Positions 54,337 through 64,000 of a stretch of DNA of 64,000 nucleotides are shown here, piece by piece. A program made the position numbers and the translations under genes. The notes beneath the pieces were generated by a model. It made no database searches. It was not told where the DNA came from and worked only from the letters and a program-made list of their open reading frames with translations. The stretch's first letter is position 1, and each line of letters starts with the position of its first letter. Source of the DNA: CAZNPA01 sp964575095 (GTDB lineage Bacteria; Pseudomonadota; Alphaproteobacteria; Rickettsiales; SXRF01); assembly GCA_964575095.1 (NCBI GenBank), contig CAZNPA010000004.1:183424-247423 (forward strand). Reading direction: 5' to 3'.

Positions 54337-55569
54337 ATGAAAACCCCGGTCTTATCCCTGCTATGCGGCCTGCCTGCGCTGATTGGTGCCGTACCCGCCC
54401 AAGCCGAAACCATGGACGCATTCACCCAGGCGTTGACCGGCGGCAAGCCATGGATCAACGCCCGCTACCGCTACGAATTCGTCGATCAGGACGGGCTGGC
54501 GCATAACGCAAACGCCCATACGGTTCGCACAAGGATGGGCTATGAAACCGGAAAGTTTCATGATTTCAGTCTGCTGGTGGAAGGCGAGAACATTCTCGAT
54601 ATCGGCGCCGAGCATTACAACGATACCGTCAACGGCAAAACCGCCTATCCCATCGTCGCCGATCCGGAAGACACCAATCTCAACCGGCTACAACTGAATT
54701 ATACCGGTATTCCGGACACGGCGCTGGCGCTTGGGCGGCAGGTCATCAACCTCGATAACCAGCGTTTCGTGGGCAGCGTCGGCTGGCGGCAGAACGACCA
54801 GACCTTCGATGCATTGAGCGTCAAAAACCAGTCCGTGAAAGATACGACGCTGTTCTACGCTTATGCCGACCAGGTGAACCGCATTTTCGGCACCGATTCG
54901 ACGGCGGGCGCTTGGGATAACAGTCACATTCACCTCTTCAACGCCTCTTATACCGGGCTGCCTTATGGCAAAATCACCGGCTACGGCTACTTGCTCGACA
55001 TCACCGATTCGCAAGCGATGTCGAGCGCCACCTTCGGCGCGCGTTTCGAAGGCAAGCATCCAATTCATGAAGGCTTGGCGGGGCTCCTAAACCTGGAATA
55101 TGCACATCAAGCAGACTATGCCGGTAATCCCGCTAATTTTAGCTTCCATTACTATTCCATCGAGCCGGGCATTGCTTACGGTCAGTGGGTGCTGAAAGGG
55201 CAATACGAATCCATCGAAGGCAACGGCGCTACCTCCATGCAGTTTCCGCTGGCCACCCTCCATGCTTTCGACGGCTGGGCGGATAAATTCCTGACCACGC
55301 CCGCAGGCGGCCTCATCGATGCCAATATCGGCGTCACCTATGTGGCGAAGTCGGACAATTCCTACCTTAACGGCGTCAAGGCGATGCTGGTCTATCACGA
55401 CTTCTCCGCCGAGCGCGGTAGCATGGATTACGGCACGGAATGGAATGCGCTGCTGGAGCAGACGTTTGAAAAACATTATACAGTCGGGCTGAAATTCGCC
55501 GCCTACAACGCAAACGGCCTTTTCACCGACACGCTGAAATTTATGCCTTATGCGCAAATAAAATTCTAG
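54337..55569 (+). CDS. Outer-membrane beta-barrel porin (alginate-export-like)
   Basis: From the ATG at 54337 this is a 410-residue protein with a signal peptide ending AQA (about residue 23). The mature protein alternates aromatic and small residues and ends in Phe (MPYAQIKF), as expected of an outer-membrane barrel. Motifs such as NARYRYEFVDQDG, RTRMGYETGKFHDFSLLVEGENI and ALGRQVINLDNQRFVGSVGWRQNDQTFDAL recall alginate-export/OprE-like porins. The substrate is unknown. Its stop overlaps the convergent gene at 55566 by 4 bp. Confidence 0.82.
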   Translation: MKTPVLSLLCGLPALIGAVPAQAETMDAFTQALTGGKPWINARYRYEFVDQDGLAHNANAHTVRTRMGYETGKFHDFSLLVEGENILDIGAEHYNDTVNGKTAYPIVADPEDTNLNRLQLNYTGIPDTALALGRQVINLDNQRFVGSVGWRQNDQTFDALSVKNQSVKDTTLFYAYADQVNRIFGTDSTAGAWDNSHIHLFNASYTGLPYGKITGYGYLLDITDSQAMSSATFGARFEGKHPIHEGLAGLLNLEYAHQADYAGNPANFSFHYYSIEPGIAYGQWVLKGQYESIEGNGATSMQFPLATLHAFDGWADKFLTTPAGGLIDANIGVTYVAKSDNSYLNGVKAMLVYHDFSAERGSMDYGTEWNALLEQTFEKHYTVGLKFAAYNANGLFTDTLKFMPYAQIKF

Positions 55570-55799
55570 GCAAGCGGTTTCTCAGGGTATAGGCGTCCCT
55601 GTCTATCTTCCCATAAGCGACAGTGATAATGCTTCACGTTATGATCGTAATAAAAGTTTTCCAGGCGAAAATGGCGACAGGGACGAGAAATTATGATGCC
55701 TGTTTCATTCCGTTTTGCCTTCGATTCGTCGAATTCCCTGCAACCGGGGCAGATAGTCGCCGCTAGAGCGCCTGACAAAATATCCATTTTATCGGACAT
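55566..55799 (-). CDS. Small Cys/His-containing hypothetical protein (77 aa)
   Basis: This 77-residue soluble protein has Cys pairs (CPGC near residue 18, then Cys41 and Cys60) and several His (FYYDHNVKHYHCRLW), so it may bind metal. It has no recognised family. It lies behind the strongest-looking FNR-type promoter of the window (box at 55923, 22 bp, TATACT), with a predicted leader of about 88 nt. Confidence 0.65.
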   Translation of the reverse strand: MSDKMDILSGALAATICPGCREFDESKAKRNETGIIISRPCRHFRLENFYYDHNVKHYHCRLWEDRQGRLYPEKPLA

Positions 55800-55922
55800 A
55801 ATCTTACCTCTCTTTACGCATAATTTTCATACCATTACACACGCGGGCCATCCGCTACTTTTGCTTTGTCGGCCAATACCTGCCTACGTTACGCAGTATA
55901 GCGCAAAAACCACCTGATCGCA

Positions 55923-55936
55923 TTGATCTGGGTCAA
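55923..55936 (-). promoter_or_regulatory. FNR/Dnr-type box with consensus -10 for the 77-aa gene
   Basis: On the minus strand TTGACCCAGATCAA is followed after 22 bp by TATACT (55895-55900). The box also reads TTGATCTGGGTCAA on the plus strand. It has one mismatch in a half-site. Confidence 0.75.
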
Positions 55937-55979
55937 TGCACAAAACATATTTGTGATACGCAAGGAGGCACCAATCCTA

Positions 55980-57050
55980 TCACACGAAAGCAAGGTGTTC
56001 TTTATCTAATGCCATAAATTCGTTAAGTAATCTGTTTTTATGGCTAGCCACGCAGTGGTGGCGGCAGTGAAGCGAGGGATTGATGACGGACAATGCTGCC
56101 GCATTCTCATTGGAGAACCAAAAATCCCGAAAACGGCGTTCCTTGATCGATCCCAGCAGGCCGGAGGGCGTATAGGCCTTGTCCTGGCAGGTATAGACTT
56201 GGCAATCGGCGCCGATGATGGTGAGCAGATACGCCGTCGGGCATGTCTGCGAACAATCGCCGAAATGCTCCGACAAAGCATGGTAGTGATTCACCAACGC
56301 AAAATTTTCATCCTGCAATGAACTCGCCTGCGCGATCTGCTCTTCCACAGTCTTGTGAAAACCCTCGTGATAGCGGTTGTTTTCCTCGCCGCTGTCCTTG
56401 ACAATACAAGGGGAAATCTTGGCATGCCTGACGCCGGCCTCTTTAAGCGTTTTGCACAGGCCGGCGATATGTGGTGCATTGGTGTGATCGACGATCAGCG
56501 AAGCACCAAGTATGCAATGCGACGCGCGCGCGGAAAAAGCTTCAAGATTACGGATGACTTTTCCGAATTCGTCCTCGCCGACACTGCGGTATTTCGCGTA
56601 GCTCGGCCCATCCCAACCATCGATCGAAACGCGCAGCCACGCGCCATTCTCCGCCATGGCGTCGGCCGGTTTTCCCAGCAGGCGAGAGCCGTTGCTTAAC
56701 ATGCCGATGGCGATGCCTGCTTTCGCCAGCCCGATAATCGTTTCGGCAATATACGGATAAATCAGCGGTTCTCCGCCGCCGGAAAACGTCACCGCCTTGA
56801 CGCCCATCTCGATCACGTCCTCGACAATTTCCTGCATTTTCTCGCGCGGGATGCGGTCGCGCACCACCATATCGCTGCCCAGCGTCAGATTGTCGCTGCG
56901 ATAGGCGCAGAAATAACAGGAATGGTTGCAGATATTGGTCGGCTTGATGCGTACATGCACCGGCGGCGGGACGATCCCATTCCTTATCTGCCCAAGGCGC
57001 TCTGAAAACGCGAAAGGCTTGAGGGATGAGTAGATTTGTCCCGATGTCAT
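55980..57050 (-). CDS. Radical SAM protein with SPASM-like C-terminus in the nar operon
   Basis: This 356-residue protein has a radical SAM cluster motif CNHSCYFC (Cys41, Cys45, Cys48) and VTFSGGGEPLIYP. The C-terminal part holds extra cysteines (CSQTC, GADCQVYTCQDKAY, LHCRHHC) as in SPASM domains that bind further iron-sulfur clusters. It lacks the MoaA C-terminal pattern and terminal GG, although it takes the place that moaA1 holds in the Pseudomonas nar operon. It overlaps the PpiC-like gene by 4 bp. Its substrate is unknown; cofactor or peptide maturation are possible. Confidence 0.85.
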   Translation of the reverse strand: MTSGQIYSSLKPFAFSERLGQIRNGIVPPPVHVRIKPTNICNHSCYFCAYRSDNLTLGSDMVVRDRIPREKMQEIVEDVIEMGVKAVTFSGGGEPLIYPYIAETIIGLAKAGIAIGMLSNGSRLLGKPADAMAENGAWLRVSIDGWDGPSYAKYRSVGEDEFGKVIRNLEAFSARASHCILGASLIVDHTNAPHIAGLCKTLKEAGVRHAKISPCIVKDSGEENNRYHEGFHKTVEEQIAQASSLQDENFALVNHYHALSEHFGDCSQTCPTAYLLTIIGADCQVYTCQDKAYTPSGLLGSIKERRFRDFWFSNENAAALSVINPSLHCRHHCVASHKNRLLNEFMALDKEHLAFV

Positions 57051-57511
57051 TGCACCAGCGGACTGTCCGCACCTTCCAGCTGAAGGCCGGCGATCTTGGC
57101 CTTGCCGACCAGTATCCTGACGTATTGCTGTACCGCAGTCTGCCACGAGGTGCCCTGCAGATATTCGGCGATGGCGGGGCGGACATCGTCATAGGCGGCA
57201 ACGGCGCCCGACTTGGTAAATTTCGGCAGGTTATGGTCATAGAACCGGCGGCAAGATGCTTCATCGATCTCGGGAACCTTGATGACTTCCGCCAGCAGTT
57301 TTTCGATGCGCTCATCATCGGCGATAGGCTCTTCTTCTGGATTTCTTTCCGCCAGCCCCAGCGCCACCGCTTCCTGCAATAATAATTCACGGATGGCCAG
57401 CGCTTCCGCCGCCAGTTGCATCGCCACCGTCTGGTTCTTCGCTGGATGATATTGCATCTCGCGAAACACCTGATCATCGGTGATCTCCACATCATTGACG
57501 AAGACCGGCAT
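57047..57511 (-). CDS. PpiC/NifM-like protein lacking the isomerase domain
   Basis: This 154-residue protein keeps the helical N-terminal region of NifM-type proteins (AMQLAAEALAIRELLLQEAVALGL; IDEASCRRFYDHNLPKF) and a C-terminal helical segment (YDDVRPAIAEYLQGTSWQTAVQQYVRILVGKAKIAG), but the parvulin domain of about 95 residues normally between them is absent. In Pseudomonas a full PpiC (NifM-like) gene occupies this operon position. Start chosen at 57511 (MPVFVNDVEIT). It lies 2 bp after narI. Confidence 0.82.
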   Translation of the reverse strand: MPVFVNDVEITDDQVFREMQYHPAKNQTVAMQLAAEALAIRELLLQEAVALGLAERNPEEEPIADDERIEKLLAEVIKVPEIDEASCRRFYDHNLPKFTKSGAVAAYDDVRPAIAEYLQGTSWQTAVQQYVRILVGKAKIAGLQLEGADSPLVQ

Positions 57512-57513
57512 AG

Positions 57514-58203
57514 CTACTTCCTGGCTTTGCGGCTGCGCACGACCTGGTAAGGCCGCCCGATATATTTGATGGGAATGCTTAGCATATGCACCAGGCGAGT
57601 GAACGGAAACAGCAGGAAAATCGTGAGGCCGAGAATCAGATGCACCTGGAACACCCAATCCACGCCGACGATGTAATTCGAGGCGCCGCTGCGGAAAGTC
57701 AGGATGTGCTGCGCCCATTCGGAGAGATTCAGCATAATCGTCGCGTCGTGATGCGCTAGCGAAAATGGGATGGTCAGCAGCCCCAGCGTGATCTGTACCC
57801 AGAAGATGACGATGACCAGAATATCACTGATCGAGCTGGTCATGCGGATGCGCGCCACGAACAGGCGGCGATAGACTAAGATGGTGAGGCCGATGAAGCC
57901 GACGACGCCGGCGACGCCGCCGACAATGATGGCCAGCATCTGCTTTTGCTCGGCGGTGATGAAATATTCATAGATGAAATGCGGCGTCAGCAGCCCGACC
58001 AGATGGCCGAAGAAGATAATGATGATGCCGATATGGAAGAGGATATTGCCGACGCGCAGACCTTTGTCCGCCAGCAGCTGGCTTGACGAGGCGCGCCAGC
58101 TATATTGCTCGCGCTCGTAACGGATCAGCGTGCCGATTGCGAGTACGGCGAGGCAGATGTAAGGATAGATGCCGAAGAAAAAGGAATAGTAATACTCGGT
58201 CAT
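57514..58203 (-). CDS. narI: Nitrate reductase gamma subunit (cytochrome b)
   Basis: This 229-residue membrane protein has five helices and the NarI pattern (FGIYPYICLAVLAIGTLIRYEREQYSWRASSSQLL; LFHIGIIIIFFGHLVGLL; VHLILGLTIFLLFPFTRLVHMLSIP). Histidines in the helices bind two b haems that pass quinol electrons to NarH. It overlaps narJ by 4 bp. Confidence 0.97.
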   Translation of the reverse strand: MTEYYYSFFFGIYPYICLAVLAIGTLIRYEREQYSWRASSSQLLADKGLRVGNILFHIGIIIIFFGHLVGLLTPHFIYEYFITAEQKQMLAIIVGGVAGVVGFIGLTILVYRRLFVARIRMTSSISDILVIVIFWVQITLGLLTIPFSLAHHDATIMLNLSEWAQHILTFRSGASNYIVGVDWVFQVHLILGLTIFLLFPFTRLVHMLSIPIKYIGRPYQVVRSRKARK

Positions 58204-58923
58204 GGCCGTGCTCCTTCAGCTACCGGATCGATAAGAGGCTTGGCCTTGCCGCCGCCGCACCCACCATTGCCGCAACCGCCGCCACCGCAACCGCCACCGG
58301 CGTTTTTTCCTTCCGGTGATTCCGCGCCCATGAAATCGACGGGCCTGTCTTCCCATTCCTTGTCGAGCTGGACAAAATTCACCGGCGGCGGCGTAATTCT
58401 GCGCTCCACTTTTTCCGGCTGGCGTCCAGTCAGGCGCACCAGGCTATCGAAGATGACGTGATATGGGTTGCCGCGTTCGGCCAGTCGTTTGCCGATGGCC
58501 GCCAGCACATGCGCCGGGTCGCCGAGCATTTCCAGCGCCTCGTCGACGGAAAGGATGGAGAGATATTCGAGAAACACCGGCAGGTAATCCGGCAGTTCGC
58601 TCTTGGCAAGCGCGAAGCCCTGCTCCTGATACATACCGGCCAGATCGACCATCGCCTGCCCGCGGTCGCGCGATTCGCCGTGCACGTGCTCGAAGAGATG
58701 CAGGCTGAGCGAGCGCGTGCGGTCGAACGTATCGACGTACTCCTCCTGTATTTCGAACAGGTCGCGCGAGAGCAGGTAATCGGCAAAGGCGCGAATCGCT
58801 TTCGCATCGTGCGGGTTGAGCAGCCCTTCCTGCTCGATGAGGGCGCAGAGATCCTTCACGCCTTTCAGCCACTCCTCGCCCGGATACCACAGAAAAATGC
58901 CCAGGGCCTTGAAGGTTTTGTAA

Positions 58924-58937
<14 letters not shown>
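58200..58937 (-). CDS. narJ: Nitrate reductase chaperone NarJ with Gly/Cys-rich tail
   Basis: This 245-residue TorD-family chaperone assembles the molybdenum cofactor into NarG (LGIFLWYPGEEW; YVDTFDRTRSLSLHLFEHVHGESRDRGQAMVDL; LPDYLPVFLEYLS). The C-terminus has an unusual stretch GGGCGGGGCGNGGCGGGK (about residues 218-235) with three evenly placed Cys and no counterpart in E. coli NarJ. I set the start at 58937 (MHPRNYKTF). It overlaps narH by 14 bp and narI by 4 bp. Confidence 0.95.
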
Positions 58938-60449
<1,512 letters not shown>

Positions 60450-60453
<4 letters not shown>

Positions 60454-63400
60454 GCCCGTTCTCCTTGCGCTAATTTTTCGTAGGGAGGCGTCACGTAATT
60501 TTCCTCGTTCATCCAGTCCACTTTCTCCATCTTGCGCAGCACGATGAATTCGTCGCGGTTGCAGCCGACCGTGCCGTAATAGTTGAAGCCGTAGGCCAGC
60601 TGGGCGTAACCGCCGATCATGTGCGTCGGCTTCAGCACGGTGCGCGTCACCGAGTTGTGGATGCCGCCGCGCGCGCCGGTGATTTCGCTGCCCGGCACAT
60701 TGACGATTTTTTCCTGCGCGTGGTACATCATGATCATCCCTTCCGGCACCCGTTGGCTGACGACGGCGCGGGCGCACAGCGCGCCGTTGACGTTGTAGGC
60801 CTCCACCCAGTCATTATCAATGACGCCGATTTTTTTGGCGTCGATCTCGCTGACCCAGACGATCGGCCCGCCGCGCGACAGCGTCAGCATCAGCAGATTG
60901 TCGGTGTAGGTGGAATGGATGCCCCATTTCTGGTGCGGCGTGATGAAGTTGAGCACCACCTGTTTCCGTCCCTTGCCGAATTTATCGATGACCGGCGCGA
61001 TGGTTTTCAAATCCACCGGCGGCTTGTAAACGCACAGTCCCTCGCCGAAAGCGCGCATCCAGGAATGATCCTGGTAGAGTTGCTGACGGCCGGTGAGCGT
61101 CCGCCAGGGTATCAACTCATGCACGTTGGTATAGCCGGCGGTGTAGCTGACATGCTCGGACTCGATGCCGCTCCAGGTCGGCGAGGAGATGATTTTCCTC
61201 GGCTGCGCCTGAATGTCGCGATAACGTATTTTCTCGTCCTCGCGGGCTTTGGCCAGATGCGTGTGGTCGCGGCCGGTGAATTCGCCCAGTGCTTCCCACG
61301 CCTTGACCGCCACCTGACCGTTGGTTTCCGGCGCCAGCGTCATGATGACCTCCGCCGCGTCGATGGCGGATTCTATTTTCGGCAGGCCGTGGCTGATGCC
61401 ATCCTCGGTGACGGTGTAGTTGAGCTCGCCCAGATGCTTGATTTCGTCCTGCGTGTTCCAGCCGATGCCCTTGCCGCCGTTGCCGAGCTTGGAAAGCAGC
61501 GGCCCCAGCGAGGTGAACTTTTTATAGATGTTGGGATAATCGCGCTCGACCAGCGTGATGCTCGGCATAGTCTTGCCCGGAACCGGCTCGCACTCGCCTT
61601 TTTTCCAGTCGCATACCTCGATACCCTGCGCCAACTCGTTCGCCATATCGTGCTGAATAGGATTCAGCACCACATCCTGCTCAACGCCCAGATGCCCGGC
61701 GCAGACCTCGGAGAATTTTTTGGCGATGCCTTTGTAGATTTCCCAGTCGCTGCGCGATTCCCACGCCGGATCGACCGCCGCCGACAGCGGGTGGATGAAG
61801 GGGTGCATGTCGGAGGTGTTGAGGTCGTTCTTCTCGTACCAGGTGGCGGTCGGCAGCACGATGTCGGAATACATGCAGGTGGTGGACATGCGGAAATCGA
61901 GCGTCACCAGCAGATCGAGCTTTCCCTTCGGCGCTTCTTCGTGCCAAACGACTTCCTTAGGCATCAGGCCGCCTTCTTCGCCCAGATCGACGCCTTGCAC
62001 GCCGTGTTGCGTGCCGAGCAGGTGTTTCAGGAAATACTCATGCCCCTTGCCGCTCGATCCTAGAATATTCGAGCGCCAGACAAACATGTTGCGCGGCCAG
62101 TTGATGGGAGCATCCGGGTCTTCGCAGGAAAGCTTCAACTCGCCTGCTTTAAGGGACCCGGCGATATATCTTCCGGCTTCCCAGCCGTTTCTCTTAATAT
62201 CACGCCCCACCTTGAGTGGATTCGTCTCGAGCTGCGGCGCGGAGGGTAGCCAGCCCATGCGCTCGGCGCGCACATTGCAGTCGATGAACGATAAATCTTT
62301 CCACTCGGGATTGTCCTCGAGAGGCGAGAGGATCTCGTCCATCGTCAGCTTCTCGTAGCGCCACTGGTCAGTATGCGCATAGAAAAACGAGGTCGAGTTC
62401 TGCTGGCGCGGCGGGCGGGACCAGTCGGTGGCGAAGGCCAGCGGCGCCCAGCCGGTCTGCGGGCGCAGCTTCTCCTGTCCGACATAATGGCTCCAGCCGC
62501 CGCCGGACTTGCCGACGCAGCCGCACATCACCAGCATGTTGATGATCGAGCGGTAGGTCATGTCCATGTGGTACCAGTGGTTCAGGCCCGCGCCCACGAT
62601 GACCATTGAGCGGCCGTGCGTCTTATGCGAATTCTCGGCGAATTGCCGCGCCACGCTGATGGCGTGCTCGCGCTTGACGCCGGTGATGCGCTCCTGCCAC
62701 GCGGGCGTATAAGGCACGTCGTCATCGAACGACTTGGCGACATTCGCGCCGCCCAAGCCCCGATCGACGCCGTAATTGGCGATGAAAAGGTCGTAAACGG
62801 TAGTGACGTAGCACTCGCCGTCTTTGAGCTTAAGCGGCATCACCGGCACGTTGCGCTCTAAAACGCTGGCGTGGTCGGTCGAGTTGAAATGCTCGTGCTC
62901 GATATTGCCGAAATAAGGGAACGCCACCGATTTCACTTCGCGCTTACCATGGCTGAGAAGCGAGAGCAGCGGCCACAATTCTTCGCCGGTAACTTCATCT
63001 TTAGATTCGAGGTTCCATTTGCCTTTCTGCCCCCAGCGCGAACCGATGGTGCCGTTGGGGATGCGGATTTTTTCCTCTTTGCCGCAGACGATAACCGGCT
63101 TCCATTCGGGATTGTTGTCGGCGCCCAGCGCACCTTCGAAATCGGAGGCGCGCACCATGCGCTCGGGCACCAGAGCATTGCCTTTCTTCTTAAGCCGCAC
63201 CAGGAACGGCATGTCGGTGTACTGGCGGCAGTAATCGTCGAAATAATCGCTTTTGCCCGGCACATGCCATTCGGTGAGAATGACGTGCCCTATCGCCAGC
63301 GCCAGCGCCGAATCGGTGCCCTGCTTGGCGTGCAGCCACAGGTCGCATAGTTTCGCCACCTCACTGTAATCGGGCGTGACGGCGACGGTTTTCGTGCCCT

Positions 63401-64000
63401 TGTAGCGCACTTCGGTGAAAAAATGCGCGTCGGGTGTGCGTGTCTGCGGCACGTTCGAGCCCCAGGCGATAATGAAATTCGAATTGTACCAGTCGGCGCT
63501 TTCCGGCACGTCGGTCTGCTCGCCCCAGGTTTGCGGGCTGGCAGGCGGCAGGTCGCAATACCAGTCGTAGAAGCTCATGCACACGCCGCCGATGAGCGAC
63601 AGATAGCGCGAGCCGGCAGCGTAGGACACCATCGACATCGCCGGGATCGGCGAGAAGCCGATGATGCGGTCGGGGCCGTATTGCTTAGCCGTGTAGACGT
63701 TGGCGGCTGCGATAATTTCATTCACCTCATCCCATTCAGCGCGGACGAATCCGCCCAGGCCGCGCACCTTCTGGTAACTGGCACGCGTCTCTGCATTGGT
63801 GACGACGGCTTCCCAGGCGTTGACCGGATCCTTGGCGATGACTTTCGCGGCGCGCCAGGCCTTGAGCAGGCGGCTTCTGACCAGCGGGTATTTGAGGCGG
63901 TTGGCGCTGTAGAGATACCAGCTATAGCTGGCGCCGCGCGAGCAGCCGCGCGGCTCGTGGTTGGGCATGTCGGGCCGCGTGCGCGGGTAATCGGTCTGCT
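60450..64000 (-). CDS. narG: Nitrate reductase alpha subunit (5' end outside window)
   Basis: The open frame covers about 1183 residues of the molybdopterin-guanine-dinucleotide catalytic subunit, and runs off the right edge with no start, so about 60-70 N-terminal residues (including the first cluster ligands) are missing. Visible NarG motifs include GCSRGASYSWYLYSANRLKYPLVR, DWYCDLPPASPQTWGEQTDVPES, NFIIAWGSNVPQTRTPDAHF and LPTATWYEKNDLNTSDMHPFIHP. It reduces nitrate to nitrite at the cytoplasmic side. The nar promoter is beyond the window. Confidence 0.98.

Noticed and set aside
55963..55979. AAGGAGG followed by a possible plus-strand gene end
   Set aside because: No start codon or frame follows; the nar operon's last gene begins its stop at 55980 on the other strand.
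55980..57050. Radical SAM gene as moaA
   Set aside because: It lacks the MoaA C-terminal cysteine pattern and terminal GG; only the operon position is moaA-like.
60621..62063. 480-aa plus-strand ORF opposite narG
   Set aside because: It is an antisense shadow of narG.

Overview
The window looks like an alphaproteobacterial chromosome of fairly high GC content. The evidence is the mipZ division ATPase, a UPF0262 gene between infA and hisD, the order glyA-nrdR-ribD-ribE-ribB-ribH-nusB-thiL, the short (HisZ-dependent) form of HisG, and a RibB whose GTP cyclohydrolase II half is degenerate. I cannot place it below class level. Nitrate reductase genes and many FNR-type operators suggest a facultatively anaerobic, nitrate-respiring or microaerobic life.

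Layout. Positions 1-1000 (minus) hold two response regulators, followed by tRNA-Gln at 1413-1487. Positions 1578-5420 (minus) hold cutA-murJ, mipZ and a TauE-type permease. Positions 5548-12680 (plus) are a housekeeping block: rpiB, glyA, nrdR, a small lipoprotein, the riboflavin genes, nusB and thiL. Positions 12677-19291 (minus) are a second block: GNAT, murA, hisG, hisD, UPF0262, infA, maf, comM. Positions 19426-25539 (plus) carry bamE, tRNA-Glu, a TPR/O-GlcNAc-transferase-like protein, threonine dehydrogenase and its CoA ligase, and an unknown gene.

Positions 26.1-46.2 kb form a dense accessory cluster. Nearly every transcription unit starts with a TTGAT-N4-ATCAA palindrome placed 20-22 bp before a plausible -10 box, as in class II FNR/Anr/Dnr promoters. 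The cluster encodes a CRP/FNR regulator with the E-xx-SR recognition helix expected to read such boxes, an orphan histidine kinase, stress proteins (Usp, CBS, GYD, Hsp20, DUF883), envelope proteins (lipoproteins, L,D-transpeptidase, MgtC, ExoD), a P-type cation ATPase, and a metabolic set: phosphoketolase, beta-CASP RNase, AMP phosphorylase, PRPP-synthetase homologue, phosphotransacetylase and acetate kinase. Read together, the metabolic genes suggest a route from RNA or nucleotides to acetyl phosphate and ATP during oxygen limitation. The cluster is bracketed by two kinds of directly repeated non-coding sequence (near 25.5-26.0 kb and 47.1-48.8 kb) and an IS1-family element, so it may have arrived or moved as a unit.

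Positions 47.2-48.4 kb hold a Fic protein with its own repeat-rich promoter. Positions 48.9-54.2 kb (minus) are an overlapping nnrS-nadB-nadA-ppdC operon behind an FNR-type box shared with a divergent porin. Positions 55.98-64.0 kb (minus) are the nitrate reductase operon narGHJI, followed by a PpiC/NifM-like protein that has lost its isomerase domain and a radical SAM protein. narG runs off the right edge.

Positions, spacings and motifs were read by eye from the sequence. Family names come from recognising conserved motifs, not from a database search.
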